DNA from: OLB11 sp041392835
GTDB taxonomy: Bacteria; Bacteroidota; Bacteroidia; Chitinophagales; Chitinophagaceae
Length of the DNA stretch: 64,000 bases
Assembly (NCBI GenBank): GCA_041392835.1
Contig: JAWKLF010000007.1
Coordinates: forward strand, 1 to 64,000
Reading direction: 5' to 3'
The translations under genes and the position numbers were made by a program. Each line of letters begins with the position of its first letter. Position 1 is the stretch's first letter. Shown here in pieces: positions 1-9,573 of the stretch. The notes beneath the pieces are model-generated. The model did not search any database. It worked only from the letters and a program-made list of their open reading frames with translations, and had not been told where the DNA came from.

Positions 1-1182
1 GGAAATGTGATGACAAATAAATATGCTGAGGGCTATCCAAAAAAAAGATATTATGGTGGCTGTGAAGTAGTAGATAAAAGCGAACAATTATGTATTGATA
101 GAGCAAAAGAAATATTTAACGTACAATATGCTAATGTTCAACCACACTCAGGAGCACAAGCAAACGCTGCAATTATGTTAGCTATTCTTAAACCAGGCGA
201 TAAAATTTTAGGATTAGACTTGAGTATGGGTGGGCATTTAACGCATGGTTCTCCAGTCAATTTTTCAGGAAAATACTATCAATCTCTTTTCTATGGTGTT
301 AAAAAAGATACTTGTCTTATTGACTATGAAATGCTAGAAAAAGTTGCTCTTAAAGAAAAACCAAAATTGATAATCTGCGGTGCATCTGCCTATAGCAGAG
401 ACTGGGACTATAAAAGAATTAGAGAAGTAGCAGACAGAATAAATGCCTTTGTTCTATGCGACATGTCGCATCCTGCGGGTCTAATAGCAAAAGGCATACT
501 GAATTCTCCTTTTGAATATTGCCATTTTGTTACTTCTACTACTCACAAAACACTTCGAGGTCCTCGAGGTGGGTTAATATTAATGAAAACTGATTTTGAG
601 AACCCTTTTGGTATCAAAACTCTCAAAGGAGAAACTAAACTAATGAGCGATATTATTAATTTAGCAGTATTTCCAGGTACACAAGGAGGCCCTCTCCAAC
701 ATGTAATTGCTGCAAAAGCTGTAGCTTTTTATGAAATTATGCAAAATGAATTTGCTGATTATGCTACACAAGTTGTTAAAAATGCAAAGGCTTTAGCTGA
801 TGCTTTACTATCAAAAAATTATAATTTAGTAAGTGGGGGTACAGATAATCATTTACTACTTATAGATTTAAGAAATAAAGGTATTAGTGGAAAATTGGCT
901 GAAAACACTTTAATAAAAGCTGATATCACTATTAATAAAAATATGGTGCCTTTTGATGACAAATCACCATTTGTAACTTCAGGAATGCGTCTAGGTGTAC
1001 CTGCTCTTACAACTCGAGGGCTTAAAGAACAAGACATGTATTTTATAGCTCAAAGTATTGATTCGGTATTGATAAATTATGAAAATGAGCAAAGCATTCA
1101 TAAAACAAAAAATGAAATACATGAGTTTATGAAATCTTTTACTTTGTATTCAGATTGGCATGGGCATTCTATTTATCAATAG
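1..1182 (+). CDS. glyA: Serine hydroxymethyltransferase, 5'-truncated by the window edge
   Basis: This enzyme interconverts serine and glycine, charging tetrahydrofolate with a one-carbon unit in the cytosol. The frame is open from base 1 and enters at the conserved NKYAEGYPKKRYYGG segment that normally sits about 40 residues into the protein, so only the N-terminus is missing and the gene begins left of the window. The PLP-binding lysine lies in TSTTHKTLRGPRGG (Lys codon 547-549). The substrate and cofactor motifs PHSGAQANAA, CDMSHPAGLIA and FPGTQGGPLQH are all present. The stop is TAG at 1180-1182 and I see no obvious terminator after it. The family assignment is secure. Confidence 0.96.
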   Translation, partial: GNVMTNKYAEGYPKKRYYGGCEVVDKSEQLCIDRAKEIFNVQYANVQPHSGAQANAAIMLAILKPGDKILGLDLSMGGHLTHGSPVNFSGKYYQSLFYGVKKDTCLIDYEMLEKVALKEKPKLIICGASAYSRDWDYKRIREVADRINAFVLCDMSHPAGLIAKGILNSPFEYCHFVTSTTHKTLRGPRGGLILMKTDFENPFGIKTLKGETKLMSDIINLAVFPGTQGGPLQHVIAAKAVAFYEIMQNEFADYATQVVKNAKALADALLSKNYNLVSGGTDNHLLLIDLRNKGISGKLAENTLIKADITINKNMVPFDDKSPFVTSGMRLGVPALTTRGLKEQDMYFIAQSIDSVLINYENEQSIHKTKNEIHEFMKSFTLYSDWHGHSIYQ

Positions 1183-1687
1183 ATTTTATTCATATAAAAA
1201 ATTACACCTATACAAATTTCTGTATCCTATTTAACATGTTATTCCATAATTATATCATAGATATGAATTTCATAGAAATTCTTTAAAATGCTCATAATTG
1301 TATTTTCTGTATAAATAGATTATATTGGTATGTATCTTGAAACACTAGTATGCAATCAAAACGATTGAAAGTAGTATTATACTTGCATTATCTGAGTTTA
1401 TAGCGATTTATAAAATCACCTGAGAGCGCAGTTTTTTTTCAAATTATCAAATAACATCAAACAATTTAATATTTTTTGAACATCCTATGTCAATAGAAAA
1501 AATATTATGATACTATACTAAAAAGTGAAGAGAACTTTAGACTATAGTGTTTTTATAATTATCCATTTGTCCTAAAATGTGCGATTAGCAATATCGTAAA
1601 TGCGATTAAGAAATGCTCATGGATTATAAAGATTTATGCGACAATTTAAAAATCTGTCATTTTTGAAAAAACAGTAACTATAAAAAT
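1183..1687. other. Gene-free spacer between glyA and the OmpA-like gene
   Basis: About 500 bases of very AT-rich sequence lie between two convergent genes. I found no frame with coding character, no tRNA and no repeat shared with the rest of the window. It probably holds only 3' untranslated sequence. Confidence 0.6.
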
Positions 1688-1718
1688 AGAAAGGGGACTG
1701 TTAATCAGTCCCCTTTCT
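1688..1718 (-). terminator. Rho-independent terminator of the OmpA-like gene
   Basis: A perfect 13-bp stem (AGAAAGGGGACTG paired with CAGTCCCCTTTCT) has a 5-base loop. Read on the minus strand it is followed by ATTTTTAT. It lies 20 bases past the stop codon of the minus-strand gene. Confidence 0.85.
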
Positions 1719-1738
1719 AAAATTTAAAATAAACTATT

Positions 1739-3475
1739 TTAGTTTCTTCTTAAGTTAGGGAATGGAGGAGGAATATTAGAAGGACCTTCTTCACCTTCAC
1801 CTGCAGAACGATAATCCACAGTATTAGGATTTCCATTCATTCCATATTGGAATATAAATCTTTCTCTATCGATACCTTGATTATCAACCATGTAATTAAT
1901 TACAGAGTTTACTCTATCCCAAGAACGTTGTTGTTCAAGTTTAGAACCACTACCATTACCGATAACAACTACTCTACAAGTTGGATTAGCTCTCATTGCA
2001 CTTGCCAATGAAGATAAAGTACTCATAGAAGAAGAAGATAATTTTGTAGCACCACCTGAGAATGATACGCTACCATTATGGATATTACCACATCCAGCAG
2101 GAACTTTACCATCGCAACAAGCAGGATCAGGACATGTACCAATACCATCTGAATCTGAAGGTTGACATTCTGTAGGAGTTATTAATTGTTTGTCTTTGTA
2201 ATCTGGAACACCGTCACCATCTGTATCGATTGGACAACCGTGTGTATCAACTGCAACGCCAACAGGTGTATCAGGACAACGATCGAAACAATCAGAAACA
2301 CCATCACCATCTGTATCAACATCGCAATCGCCACCACCAGAACGAGGACGTTTCATTTCTGTATAACCATAATCTAATGGGTTCATCCACCATAATGGCT
2401 CTACAGAACGACCACCTAAAGCTAAATTCAATCCAAGTGATAAGTAATTATATGTATCAAAGTCACGTGTCATTGCTGATCCACCATAGCCTGGTTGAGG
2501 CCATTCTTGCCAACGTTGACCATCAACTAAATCATCATTAGTATAAGACCATTTGTCTTCAATAGACAATGCTACTCTTCTACCTAATTTAAATTGGATA
2601 CCTAAACCTGCAGTAAGGATAGTTCTATACGTTCTATCTTTTCCAAACCAAGGACGGTTATCATGACGCTCAGCTGGAGTCTCATAAGTACCATCAAAAA
2701 TTGCTTTCAAGTCAGTATTTTTAGCCTTTCTTGAACGATATTGATTTGCCCAATTAGGAGTATCGTATGAATAATCTTTATCTAAGATCTCATTGAATTT
2801 AGCAGTATATGGTTTTTTTGCAGCGTTTAGAGCATCTACCCAAGTATCATATAAGCTACCGCCTATACCAACTAATCCGTATAGACTTGCTTTGTTACGA
2901 GCTTTATGGAATTTAATGTTGTTTAAAGCAGCTACCAATTGAAATGATAATTCATCTACATTAGTTTTATAATTGTAGAATACTCTATTGGCATAATAGT
3001 TTGTTGGATTCCCTGGAGTACCTTGACCATAAAAAGTTTGCCAAGGATTATTTCCATGTCCCCAATATCCAGTTGATGGCTGCCAGTTGAAACCAGAAGC
3101 AGTTCCGTGGATATATTGTAATCTTGTCGATATAATATAACCCCAAGCTTTTCTTAAATGAACACCGAAGCCTAAAGTTTGACCAGGATTTTTTGCTGTA
3201 AATACATTTTTAGAGCGAACGTCTCCTGAAACGTTAAAAGGACCGAAGCTGATACCAATTTCCCATTGGTTTCTTGGTTTTGAAGGGAAATCATATTGAC
3301 TTGATAAAAAGTCTCTTTGTTGTTCCATTCTTCTTTCTGGAATTAATGATGTGTCCGTTACATCGTAACCAGCACCACGATAAACACCTGAACCAGAATT
3401 TTCATCCTGAGCGAATGAACTAAATGCAGTTACTGATAACAGTAGGGTCGAAAAAAAGTAATTTTTTAATGACAT
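1739..3475 (-). CDS. Outer-membrane protein with TSP3-like calcium repeats and a divergent OmpA-like domain
   Basis: This is a likely structural outer-membrane protein that anchors the envelope. A signal peptide covers residues 1-22 (cleaved after SSFAQ). Residues about 65-360 look like a beta barrel of the DUF6089 type seen in Bacteroidota. At about 378-425 there are acidic DTDGDGVSD and DTDGDGVPD repeats of the thrombospondin type-3/OmpA-linker kind. Residues about 463-548 resemble an OmpA peptidoglycan-binding domain (EQQRSWDRVNSVINYM). The usual TDxxG aspartate is replaced by GNGSGS, so peptidoglycan binding is uncertain. Codon use is GC-richer than in the neighbours, as in fusA, which suggests high expression. 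It is monocistronic, with a TATATTTG box upstream and a strong terminator downstream. Confidence 0.85.
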   Translation of the reverse strand: MSLKNYFFSTLLLSVTAFSSFAQDENSGSGVYRGAGYDVTDTSLIPERRMEQQRDFLSSQYDFPSKPRNQWEIGISFGPFNVSGDVRSKNVFTAKNPGQTLGFGVHLRKAWGYIISTRLQYIHGTASGFNWQPSTGYWGHGNNPWQTFYGQGTPGNPTNYYANRVFYNYKTNVDELSFQLVAALNNIKFHKARNKASLYGLVGIGGSLYDTWVDALNAAKKPYTAKFNEILDKDYSYDTPNWANQYRSRKAKNTDLKAIFDGTYETPAERHDNRPWFGKDRTYRTILTAGLGIQFKLGRRVALSIEDKWSYTNDDLVDGQRWQEWPQPGYGGSAMTRDFDTYNYLSLGLNLALGGRSVEPLWWMNPLDYGYTEMKRPRSGGGDCDVDTDGDGVSDCFDRCPDTPVGVAVDTHGCPIDTDGDGVPDYKDKQLITPTECQPSDSDGIGTCPDPACCDGKVPAGCGNIHNGSVSFSGGATKLSSSSMSTLSSLASAMRANPTCRVVVIGNGSGSKLEQQRSWDRVNSVINYMVDNQGIDRERFIFQYGMNGNPNTVDYRSAGEGEEGPSNIPPPFPNLRRN

Positions 3476-3501
3476 AAAATAGAGTTTTGTTAAATTTAAC
3501 G

Positions 3502-3509
3502 CAAATATA
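3502..3509 (-). promoter_or_regulatory. Bacteroidota -7 box (TATATTTG) for the OmpA-like gene
   Basis: The minus strand reads TATATTTG, matching TAnnTTTG, 26 bases before the ATG at 3475. No well-spaced -33 TTG is visible. Confidence 0.55.
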
Positions 3510-3583
3510 GAGACAAAAATTACAAAAAGAAATATTTATAAATTCTTTTTAATAATAAAATTACAAGTTAACATTGCTTTAAA

Positions 3584-4546
3584 ATGAAGGAAATTCAATT
3601 TTTTCTTAAAAAAGAGCTGAAAATCTTTGAAAAAACCTTTGAGGAGGCTGTTAGAAGTCGTGTTTCGTTGTTGGATAGAATTATGAAATATGTTGTTAAA
3701 ACAAAAGGTAAGCAACTTAGACCTATGTATGTTTTACTTTCAGCAAAGATTCATGGAGAATTAACTGAGCAAACATATAGAACTGCTTCCTTTGTAGAAT
3801 TGCTTCATACGGCTACACTAGTACACGACGATGTAGTAGATGATGCTGATAAAAGAAGAGGTTTTTTTTCTATCAATGCTCTTTGGAAAAACAAAGTTGC
3901 AGTTTTAGTTGGCGATTACTTGCTTTCAAAAGGTCTACTTCTCTCTTTATCAAATAAAGATTTTTATATCTTAGAAATCCTTTCTAAAGCTGTAAAAGAT
4001 ATGAGTGAAGGTGAACTTTTACAAGCAGAAAAAGCCAGAAAATTAGATATCAATGAATCTATTTATTTTGAAATCATTGAATTTAAAACGGCTTCCCTCA
4101 TTTCTTCAGCATGTGCAGCAGGTGCCTATTCGGTAACGCAAAATATTGAAACAGCCAACTTAATGGCACAATATGGAAAAATGATAGGCATTGCTTTTCA
4201 GATTAGAGATGACTTATTTGATTATGGCAAAGTAGATATAGGAAAACCCACAGGCAATGATATAAAAGAAAAAAAAATGACGCTTCCACTTATTTACACA
4301 CTGAATCATTGTGACAAACAAATAAAACGAAAAATAATCTCTATTTTTAAAAAGAATAAGAAAACCAAAGAAGACCTTGCATATATTATTCAACAAGTAA
4401 ACCTCAATGGCGGTATACAATATGCTGAAAACAAAATGAACGAATTTGTTAAAAAAGCAGAAGAAATTATAGAGCCTTATCCAAACTCAGAAGCAAAAAC
4501 ACATTTATTAAATCTTACCAAATTTTCAATACAAAGAAATTATTAA
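3584..4546 (+). CDS. Polyprenyl (all-trans) diphosphate synthase
   Basis: This enzyme condenses isopentenyl diphosphate with allylic diphosphates to make the isoprenoid chain, most likely for menaquinone. The 320-residue length is typical. The first aspartate-rich motif is DDVVD at residues 82-86, within LVHDDVVDDADKRRG, and the second is DDLFD near residue 208, within FQIRDDLFDYG. GKQLRP near the N-terminus binds the homoallylic substrate. The residues before the first motif are small-to-medium, which fits a long-chain product, but chain length cannot be settled by eye. The next gene starts 4 bases after the stop, so the two are probably cotranscribed. Confidence 0.93.
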   Translation: MKEIQFFLKKELKIFEKTFEEAVRSRVSLLDRIMKYVVKTKGKQLRPMYVLLSAKIHGELTEQTYRTASFVELLHTATLVHDDVVDDADKRRGFFSINALWKNKVAVLVGDYLLSKGLLLSLSNKDFYILEILSKAVKDMSEGELLQAEKARKLDINESIYFEIIEFKTASLISSACAAGAYSVTQNIETANLMAQYGKMIGIAFQIRDDLFDYGKVDIGKPTGNDIKEKKMTLPLIYTLNHCDKQIKRKIISIFKKNKKTKEDLAYIIQQVNLNGGIQYAENKMNEFVKKAEEIIEPYPNSEAKTHLLNLTKFSIQRNY

Positions 4547-4550
4547 TATC

Positions 4551-5933
4551 ATGAAATCAGTAAATCAAATATCTATTTTAGGTGCAGGACTTGTAGGTTC
4601 ATTATTAGCTATATTATTAAAAAAAAGAGGATTTCAAGTAAGCGTTTTTGAACGTAGAGAAGATATGCGCAAAGCATCACTAAGTGCTGGCAAATCTATA
4701 AATTTAGCCATGAGCCTTAGAGGTTGGAAAGCCTTAGAAAAGGCTGGGCTTCGAAGCGAAATTGAAAAAATAGCCTTGCCCATGTATGGCAGATTAATCC
4801 ACCAAAAAGATGGCAATACCGTTTTTCAACAATATGGTACCAATCAAGAAGCTATCTATTCTGTTAGCAGAGGCGAACTTAATATACAATTAATGAACCT
4901 TGCAGAAAAAGAAGGAGTTGAAATCAAATTTAATCATAAAGCCAACGATGTACAGGTAGATAAAAATATCGTTTTTTTTGAAAACGAAGCAGGCCAAATC
5001 ATTGAGCATTCAAATCATGATTTACTAATTGCTGCAGATGGCGCTTTTTCAGCTCTTAGAGATGCTTATAGAAAAACAGATCGCTATCAATTTAATCAGT
5101 TTTATATTGAACACGGTTATAAAGAATTAAATATTCCTTCAAATGCAAATGGTGAATTTCAGCTAGAGCATAATGCATTGCATATATGGCCTCGAAAAAA
5201 CTTCATGCTTATAGCGCTTCCTAATATTGATGCTTCTTTTACTTGTACCCTTTTCTTACCTTTTGAGGGTGAGATTTCTTTTGAAAAATTAAAAACTCGT
5301 GATGATGTTCTGGCGTTTTTTGAAACTGAATTTCCCGATGCTCTAAAATTAATGCCAACATTGATAGATGATTTTTTTATAAACCCAACATCTTCTTTAG
5401 TTACAATAAAATGTTTCCCATGGGTGTATCAAAACAAAAGCATGCTTATAGGCGATGCAGCTCACGCTATAGTTCCTTTTTATGGACAAGGCATGAATGC
5501 AGGTTTTGAAGACTGTAGTTTATTTACTGAATTATTAGATGATGAAAAATACAATCAAAATATAGAAATTTTACTGAAAGAGTACGAAAATAGACGCAAG
5601 ATAAATGGAGATGCTGTAGCCGATTTAGCCTTACACAATTTTATAGAAATGCGTGATTTGGTTGCTGACGAAAAATTTTTAGAGCGTAAAAAAATTGAAA
5701 AGGAATTATATAAATTATATCCAAACCAATTTATATCTGTTTACGAAATGGTTTCATTTTCGCATAAACCATATAGCTATGCATTACAATGTATGCAAGC
5801 TCAAGATAGATTGCTTACACAAATTATGAATTTAGGCTCTTTTTCGGAGGCTATAAATAATCCAACATTAAAAATTGAGATTGACCAATTTATACAAGAT
5901 TATTCTGAAGAGGTAGCTGGTTTTAAAATCTAA
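4551..5933 (+). CDS. kmo: Kynurenine 3-monooxygenase
   Basis: This FAD-dependent hydroxylase converts kynurenine to 3-hydroxykynurenine in the aerobic tryptophan-to-quinolinate route. The N-terminal dinucleotide fold is LGAGLVGSLLA at residues 10-20, and the second FAD motif is IGDAAHAIVPFYGQGMNAG near residue 300. The KMO signature FSHKPYSYA lies in the C-terminal part. The 460-residue length is right for the family. It starts 4 bases after the polyprenyl synthase stop. Its stop overlaps the convergent protease gene by 4 bases. No other kynurenine-pathway gene is in this window, so the rest of the pathway must lie elsewhere if it exists. Confidence 0.93.
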   Translation: MKSVNQISILGAGLVGSLLAILLKKRGFQVSVFERREDMRKASLSAGKSINLAMSLRGWKALEKAGLRSEIEKIALPMYGRLIHQKDGNTVFQQYGTNQEAIYSVSRGELNIQLMNLAEKEGVEIKFNHKANDVQVDKNIVFFENEAGQIIEHSNHDLLIAADGAFSALRDAYRKTDRYQFNQFYIEHGYKELNIPSNANGEFQLEHNALHIWPRKNFMLIALPNIDASFTCTLFLPFEGEISFEKLKTRDDVLAFFETEFPDALKLMPTLIDDFFINPTSSLVTIKCFPWVYQNKSMLIGDAAHAIVPFYGQGMNAGFEDCSLFTELLDDEKYNQNIEILLKEYENRRKINGDAVADLALHNFIEMRDLVADEKFLERKKIEKELYKLYPNQFISVYEMVSFSHKPYSYALQCMQAQDRLLTQIMNLGSFSEAINNPTLKIEIDQFIQDYSEEVAGFKI

Positions 5934-7606
5934 TGCTTTGTAATTTTTGTACTAAACGACTTATCGCCCGAGGAAAGCAAAATGATATAATCGCCCGAAG
6001 ATTGATGTTCTAATGCTGTACAAACAGATTCACCTAAAATCAAGGTTGGATGCTGATAAACTAATCTCCCTACTATATCATATATCTTATAGGTATATTT
6101 TGAATTTCCTAAATTACTTATATTAAAGTGGTATTGTGTAGGATTAGGATATATTAAAAATTGATTTGTATGATACAGAATATTATTGGTGGGAAGAATA
6201 GTATTGTATGCAGTACAAAAATTAGGAATACCATAGCCCAAAGTATTATTGGGAGAATTGTACAAACTACTTGATTTGATTATTGCTTTTTTTAATTGTG
6301 ATGCCGTCAGATGTGGAAAGGCTTGCCACAAACATGCTATCGCACCACACATTGTTGGTGCTGCAAACGATGAACCGTTAGTAGCTCCAGGAGCACAAGA
6401 ACCATTATATCCAAATATTATTTCTACTCCTTTCCCTATACAACAACCATCTGGCTTTATACGACCATCGTAGGTAGGACCGTAGCTACTTTGTCCCCAT
6501 GCACCACTACCATCTACAGAGCCTACACTATATACACTATCTCCATCGGCAGGTGTAAGCATATAATGCCAAGGGTTAGCCCCTTCATTTCCTTGAGCTA
6601 CAACCACAAATATACCTTTTGCAGAGGCATATCTTGTACCTTTCACTATTAAACTTGTTTGTCCATTTAAGTCCATATATGAGTAAGAAGTATGAGGGGC
6701 GCTATAAAGATTATAGCCCAAAGATGTATTGATTAAATCAACACCTAAACTATCTGCTCGTTCTGCAGCAGAGACCCAATTATCTTCTTCTATGGGTTGT
6801 TCTGTAGCTACATCTTCAGTTATATATAAAAAATAATTAGCCTTAATAGCAGATCCAACATAAGATGCTGGCGAGTTGGCAGCCATACAACTTAATGAAT
6901 TCATGCCATGATCATTATTGATAGCTACAGAAAATACATAGTTTGTATCTTTTACATAATCTTTGGTATCTTTTATTCTATTTTCAAGTATAAGAGAATC
7001 AAATTGTGGACATGTATTGACATATCTAAAATTTACATCCATTACAGCTATATCCATCCCCTCTCCTTTGAAACCTAAATCGTGCAAACAATCAATATCA
7101 ATAATATCCATTTGCTGAAAAGACAATCCATAATAAGCTGATGTGCCTCTTGTTTTTTTCTCTGCACTCGCTATTGGTTTTGATTCTAATTTGTAATCAT
7201 GTATTTCGGCTGGAATTTTAAAAACGCCAGGCGCATAGCGAGCTACAAATTTTACATTTTCTACCATAGGCAACTGAGCAATTTGCGTAGCCTTTGTAGA
7301 GTCGTACGTTATCACAACTATTTGATTAAACCATTTAGATACATTATGCAGTTTAACTGCTGCCGCTGTTTGCAACACTGTATCTATATATGATTGCACT
7401 ACGGGCAAATCAGTACTGTCTAATAAAATTCCTTGTTTAGCTCTTCTTGCCAATGATTTTGGAGTTAAAATAATAGAAGAATCTGCAAAAGATAATGTTC
7501 CATTTTTGTCTTTAAATTTTACTCTAAAAGCGTATGACTGGGCATCACAATTTAAAAACCCAAATACAAAAGGCAGTAATAAAAATAGTCGTATTAAATA
7601 ACTCAT
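5930..7606 (-). CDS. Secreted subtilisin-like (S8) serine protease with a T9SS type A sorting domain
   Basis: This is a likely extracellular or cell-surface endopeptidase. It has an N-terminal signal peptide (FLLLPFVFGFLNCDAQS) and a propeptide-like region to about residue 150. The S8 catalytic core has Asp near 186 (IAVMDVNF), His near 234 (NNDHGMNSLS) and Ser near 412 (TNGSSFAAPT). The Asp and His motifs are looser than in classical subtilisins. The last 80 residues (LIYPNPTQYHFNISNL through IVGRLVYQ) are a Por secretion-tail domain that routes the protein through the type IX system. It starts one base after the stop of the upstream lipoprotein gene, so the two form an operon. It overlaps kmo by 4 bases tail to tail. 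Confidence 0.92.
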   Translation of the reverse strand: MSYLIRLFLLLPFVFGFLNCDAQSYAFRVKFKDKNGTLSFADSSIILTPKSLARRAKQGILLDSTDLPVVQSYIDTVLQTAAAVKLHNVSKWFNQIVVITYDSTKATQIAQLPMVENVKFVARYAPGVFKIPAEIHDYKLESKPIASAEKKTRGTSAYYGLSFQQMDIIDIDCLHDLGFKGEGMDIAVMDVNFRYVNTCPQFDSLILENRIKDTKDYVKDTNYVFSVAINNDHGMNSLSCMAANSPASYVGSAIKANYFLYITEDVATEQPIEEDNWVSAAERADSLGVDLINTSLGYNLYSAPHTSYSYMDLNGQTSLIVKGTRYASAKGIFVVVAQGNEGANPWHYMLTPADGDSVYSVGSVDGSGAWGQSSYGPTYDGRIKPDGCCIGKGVEIIFGYNGSCAPGATNGSSFAAPTMCGAIACLWQAFPHLTASQLKKAIIKSSSLYNSPNNTLGYGIPNFCTAYNTILPTNNILYHTNQFLIYPNPTQYHFNISNLGNSKYTYKIYDIVGRLVYQHPTLILGESVCTALEHQSSGDYIILLSSGDKSFSTKITKH

Positions 7607-7607
7607 A

Positions 7608-8333
7608 TTAATTATGATTTATAGCGTTAAATATAAGAGTAAATCCTTTTTTATATTTTACCACGCTGGGTTGATAAACCCATCGTGTAATTTCTTTATG
7701 CACCATACCAACATTTTTGGCATATATTTCTTGTGAAAATGTTTTTGCGCTATAAGCTAAAGGATCACTTGCATTACCTTCATTAAAATCAGCTTGTTTT
7801 ATAATAACAGTGTTGGGAAACGAAAGTGCTTGATTGCTCCAAACGTTGTTTACATTTAGATATTGATATGACCAACCGTCGTACCACTGCAACTCTGGAT
7901 TCAAAGCTGTAGGTAAATACGCATTTCCATCCCATTTTATACTTTCCTTGACAGGAAAAATTAATTTTATAAATCGTAAATTATTATCTACAACTTCATA
8001 CGCAGACTCGGTTAGTGTAACATAATAATCACTTTGTTCTATCCAAGCATTGTTAATAACATCTTTAACTTTGCGCTTTATTAAAAAGGATTCTCTATTT
8101 TGATTGTCTAAGAAAGTAGCGCCAACTTCATCTCGAATAATAGAACGAAAGGTATCTGTTTTTAAATTAAAATCGTCGTAAATAATGGAATCCAACTCAT
8201 AGTCAATAAAATGTCCAGTTTCAATTTTTACATAATCTTTTCCCAATTTTACATTACTAAAAGGAATAGTTTGTCTTTTACAAGAAGTAGCCATAGATAG
8301 CAGAAGAAATAAAACGATAAGCACTTTTTGCAT
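7608..8333 (-). CDS. Lipoprotein of unknown function, cotranscribed with the S8 protease
   Basis: I do not recognise the family. The start is placed at MQKVLIVLFLLL rather than 7 codons upstream because this gives a compact lipoprotein signal ending in LSMATSC, with the lipidated cysteine at residue 18. The remaining 220 residues have no membrane helix and alternate in a beta-rich pattern, with many Tyr and Trp (for example QWYDGWSYQYLN). The protease gene follows after one base. A role as its surface partner or inhibitor is possible but is only inference from position. Confidence 0.75.
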   Translation of the reverse strand: MQKVLIVLFLLLSMATSCKRQTIPFSNVKLGKDYVKIETGHFIDYELDSIIYDDFNLKTDTFRSIIRDEVGATFLDNQNRESFLIKRKVKDVINNAWIEQSDYYVTLTESAYEVVDNNLRFIKLIFPVKESIKWDGNAYLPTALNPELQWYDGWSYQYLNVNNVWSNQALSFPNTVIIKQADFNEGNASDPLAYSAKTFSQEIYAKNVGMVHKEITRWVYQPSVVKYKKGFTLIFNAINHN

Positions 8334-8411
8334 AGATAAAAATTGACTTGACATTTTTTTTTAATTATAAAGATACATAGATAACTATTTAAAAAGATAA
8401 ATATTATGTTT

Positions 8412-9503
8412 CTACTGTAAAATGATACCACCAGCTACAACATCATCACCTTCATAGAACACAGCTGATTGCCCAGGTGCTATACCCTTTACATCTTGTA
8501 AAAAATGATTTAGGATAATATTATTATCGAATTCTAATACAGATGGTATAGGCTTTGATTTATATCGAATCTTAGTTTCTACATCCATATCTTTTTTAAA
8601 TGTATCATATTTTATCATATTCAATTGTGATACTCTCATTGTTACTCTATTCAAATCTGCTTCGTCGCCAAGTACAACTGTATTCGATTCTGGATGTATA
8701 GCTGTCACATAAGCAGGCTTACCCAATGCTATATCAAGACCTTTGCGTTGACCTATGGTATAAAATGGATACCCTTTGTGTTTACCCAAAATTGTGCCAT
8801 CTTTTAATATAAAATTTCCTCCATCCACTTTTTTTTCCAAACCATCTACTTTCTTTTTTAAAAATTCTCTGTAATCATTATCAGGCACAAAGCAAATTTC
8901 GTAACTCTCACTCTTTTGTGCTAATGCTTTATAGCCCATATCAAAGGCCATTTGTCGAACTTCTGATTTTAGTAAATTTCCTAATGGATAAATACTTCTA
9001 CTTAAACATGCCTGGTTCAATCCCCAAAGAACATAGCTTTGATCTTTAGTTTCATCTTTTCCTTTTGAAAGAACATATCGGTTATTTTCTTTTCTTACAT
9101 TTACGTAATGACCAGTAGCAATAAATTCGCAGTCTAATGCGTCTGCTCTCTTTAATAAGGCATTCCATTTAATATGTGTATTGCACATTACACAGGGGTT
9201 TGGTGTGCGTCCGGCAAGATATTCTTCTACAAAATTATTAATGACAGATTCGCCAAATTCTTCACGAATATCTAACACATAATGAGGAAATCCATGATCA
9301 ACTGCAGCCTTACGAGCATCGTTAAAACTATCAAGATTGCAACAACCTGTTTCTTTTTTGCTTGTAGTAGATGACGTGGCATAATCCCATGTTTTCATAG
9401 TAATGCCTACTACTTCATATCCCTGCCGGTGCAGCATAATAGCCACCATAGTGCTATCTATACCACCACTCATTGCTACTAAAACTCTTCCTAATTTACT
9501 CAT
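8412..9503 (-). CDS. mnmA: tRNA-specific 2-thiouridylase MnmA
   Basis: MnmA adds sulfur to uridine 34 of Lys, Glu and Gln tRNAs using ATP. The start at MSKLGRVLVAMSGGIDS is preferred over a TTG 13 codons upstream, because it places the ATP PP-loop (SGGIDST, residues 12-18) at its usual position and a promoter box lies just before it. The catalytic cysteine is in PNPCVMCN (Cys107 by analogy) and its partner in SYEICFVPD. GRKxxGIGQ-like substrate motifs (YTIGQRKGL) are present. The 363-residue length is typical. The box TACCTTTG ends only about 6 bases before the ATG, so the transcript is nearly leaderless. Confidence 0.96.
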   Translation of the reverse strand: MSKLGRVLVAMSGGIDSTMVAIMLHRQGYEVVGITMKTWDYATSSTTSKKETGCCNLDSFNDARKAAVDHGFPHYVLDIREEFGESVINNFVEEYLAGRTPNPCVMCNTHIKWNALLKRADALDCEFIATGHYVNVRKENNRYVLSKGKDETKDQSYVLWGLNQACLSRSIYPLGNLLKSEVRQMAFDMGYKALAQKSESYEICFVPDNDYREFLKKKVDGLEKKVDGGNFILKDGTILGKHKGYPFYTIGQRKGLDIALGKPAYVTAIHPESNTVVLGDEADLNRVTMRVSQLNMIKYDTFKKDMDVETKIRYKSKPIPSVLEFDNNIILNHFLQDVKGIAPGQSAVFYEGDDVVAGGIILQ

Positions 9504-9509
9504 GTTTTG

Positions 9510-9517
9510 CAAAGGTA
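9510..9517 (-). promoter_or_regulatory. -7 box (TACCTTTG) directly before mnmA
   Basis: The minus strand reads TACCTTTG followed by CAAAAC and the ATG. A possible -33 TTG lies about 22 bases upstream. The spacing implies an mRNA that begins at or beside the start codon. Confidence 0.6.
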
Positions 9518-9573
9518 GTTTTTTCCAATTTTCTTGGAACAATGATTATAAAATGTTTCAATGCGTTTATTGA

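Noticed and set aside
2186..2541. Plus-strand open frames across the OmpA-like gene
   Set aside because: They are antisense shadows of the calcium-repeat coding region. Their repetitive Thr/His/Asn composition is a by-product of the opposite strand.
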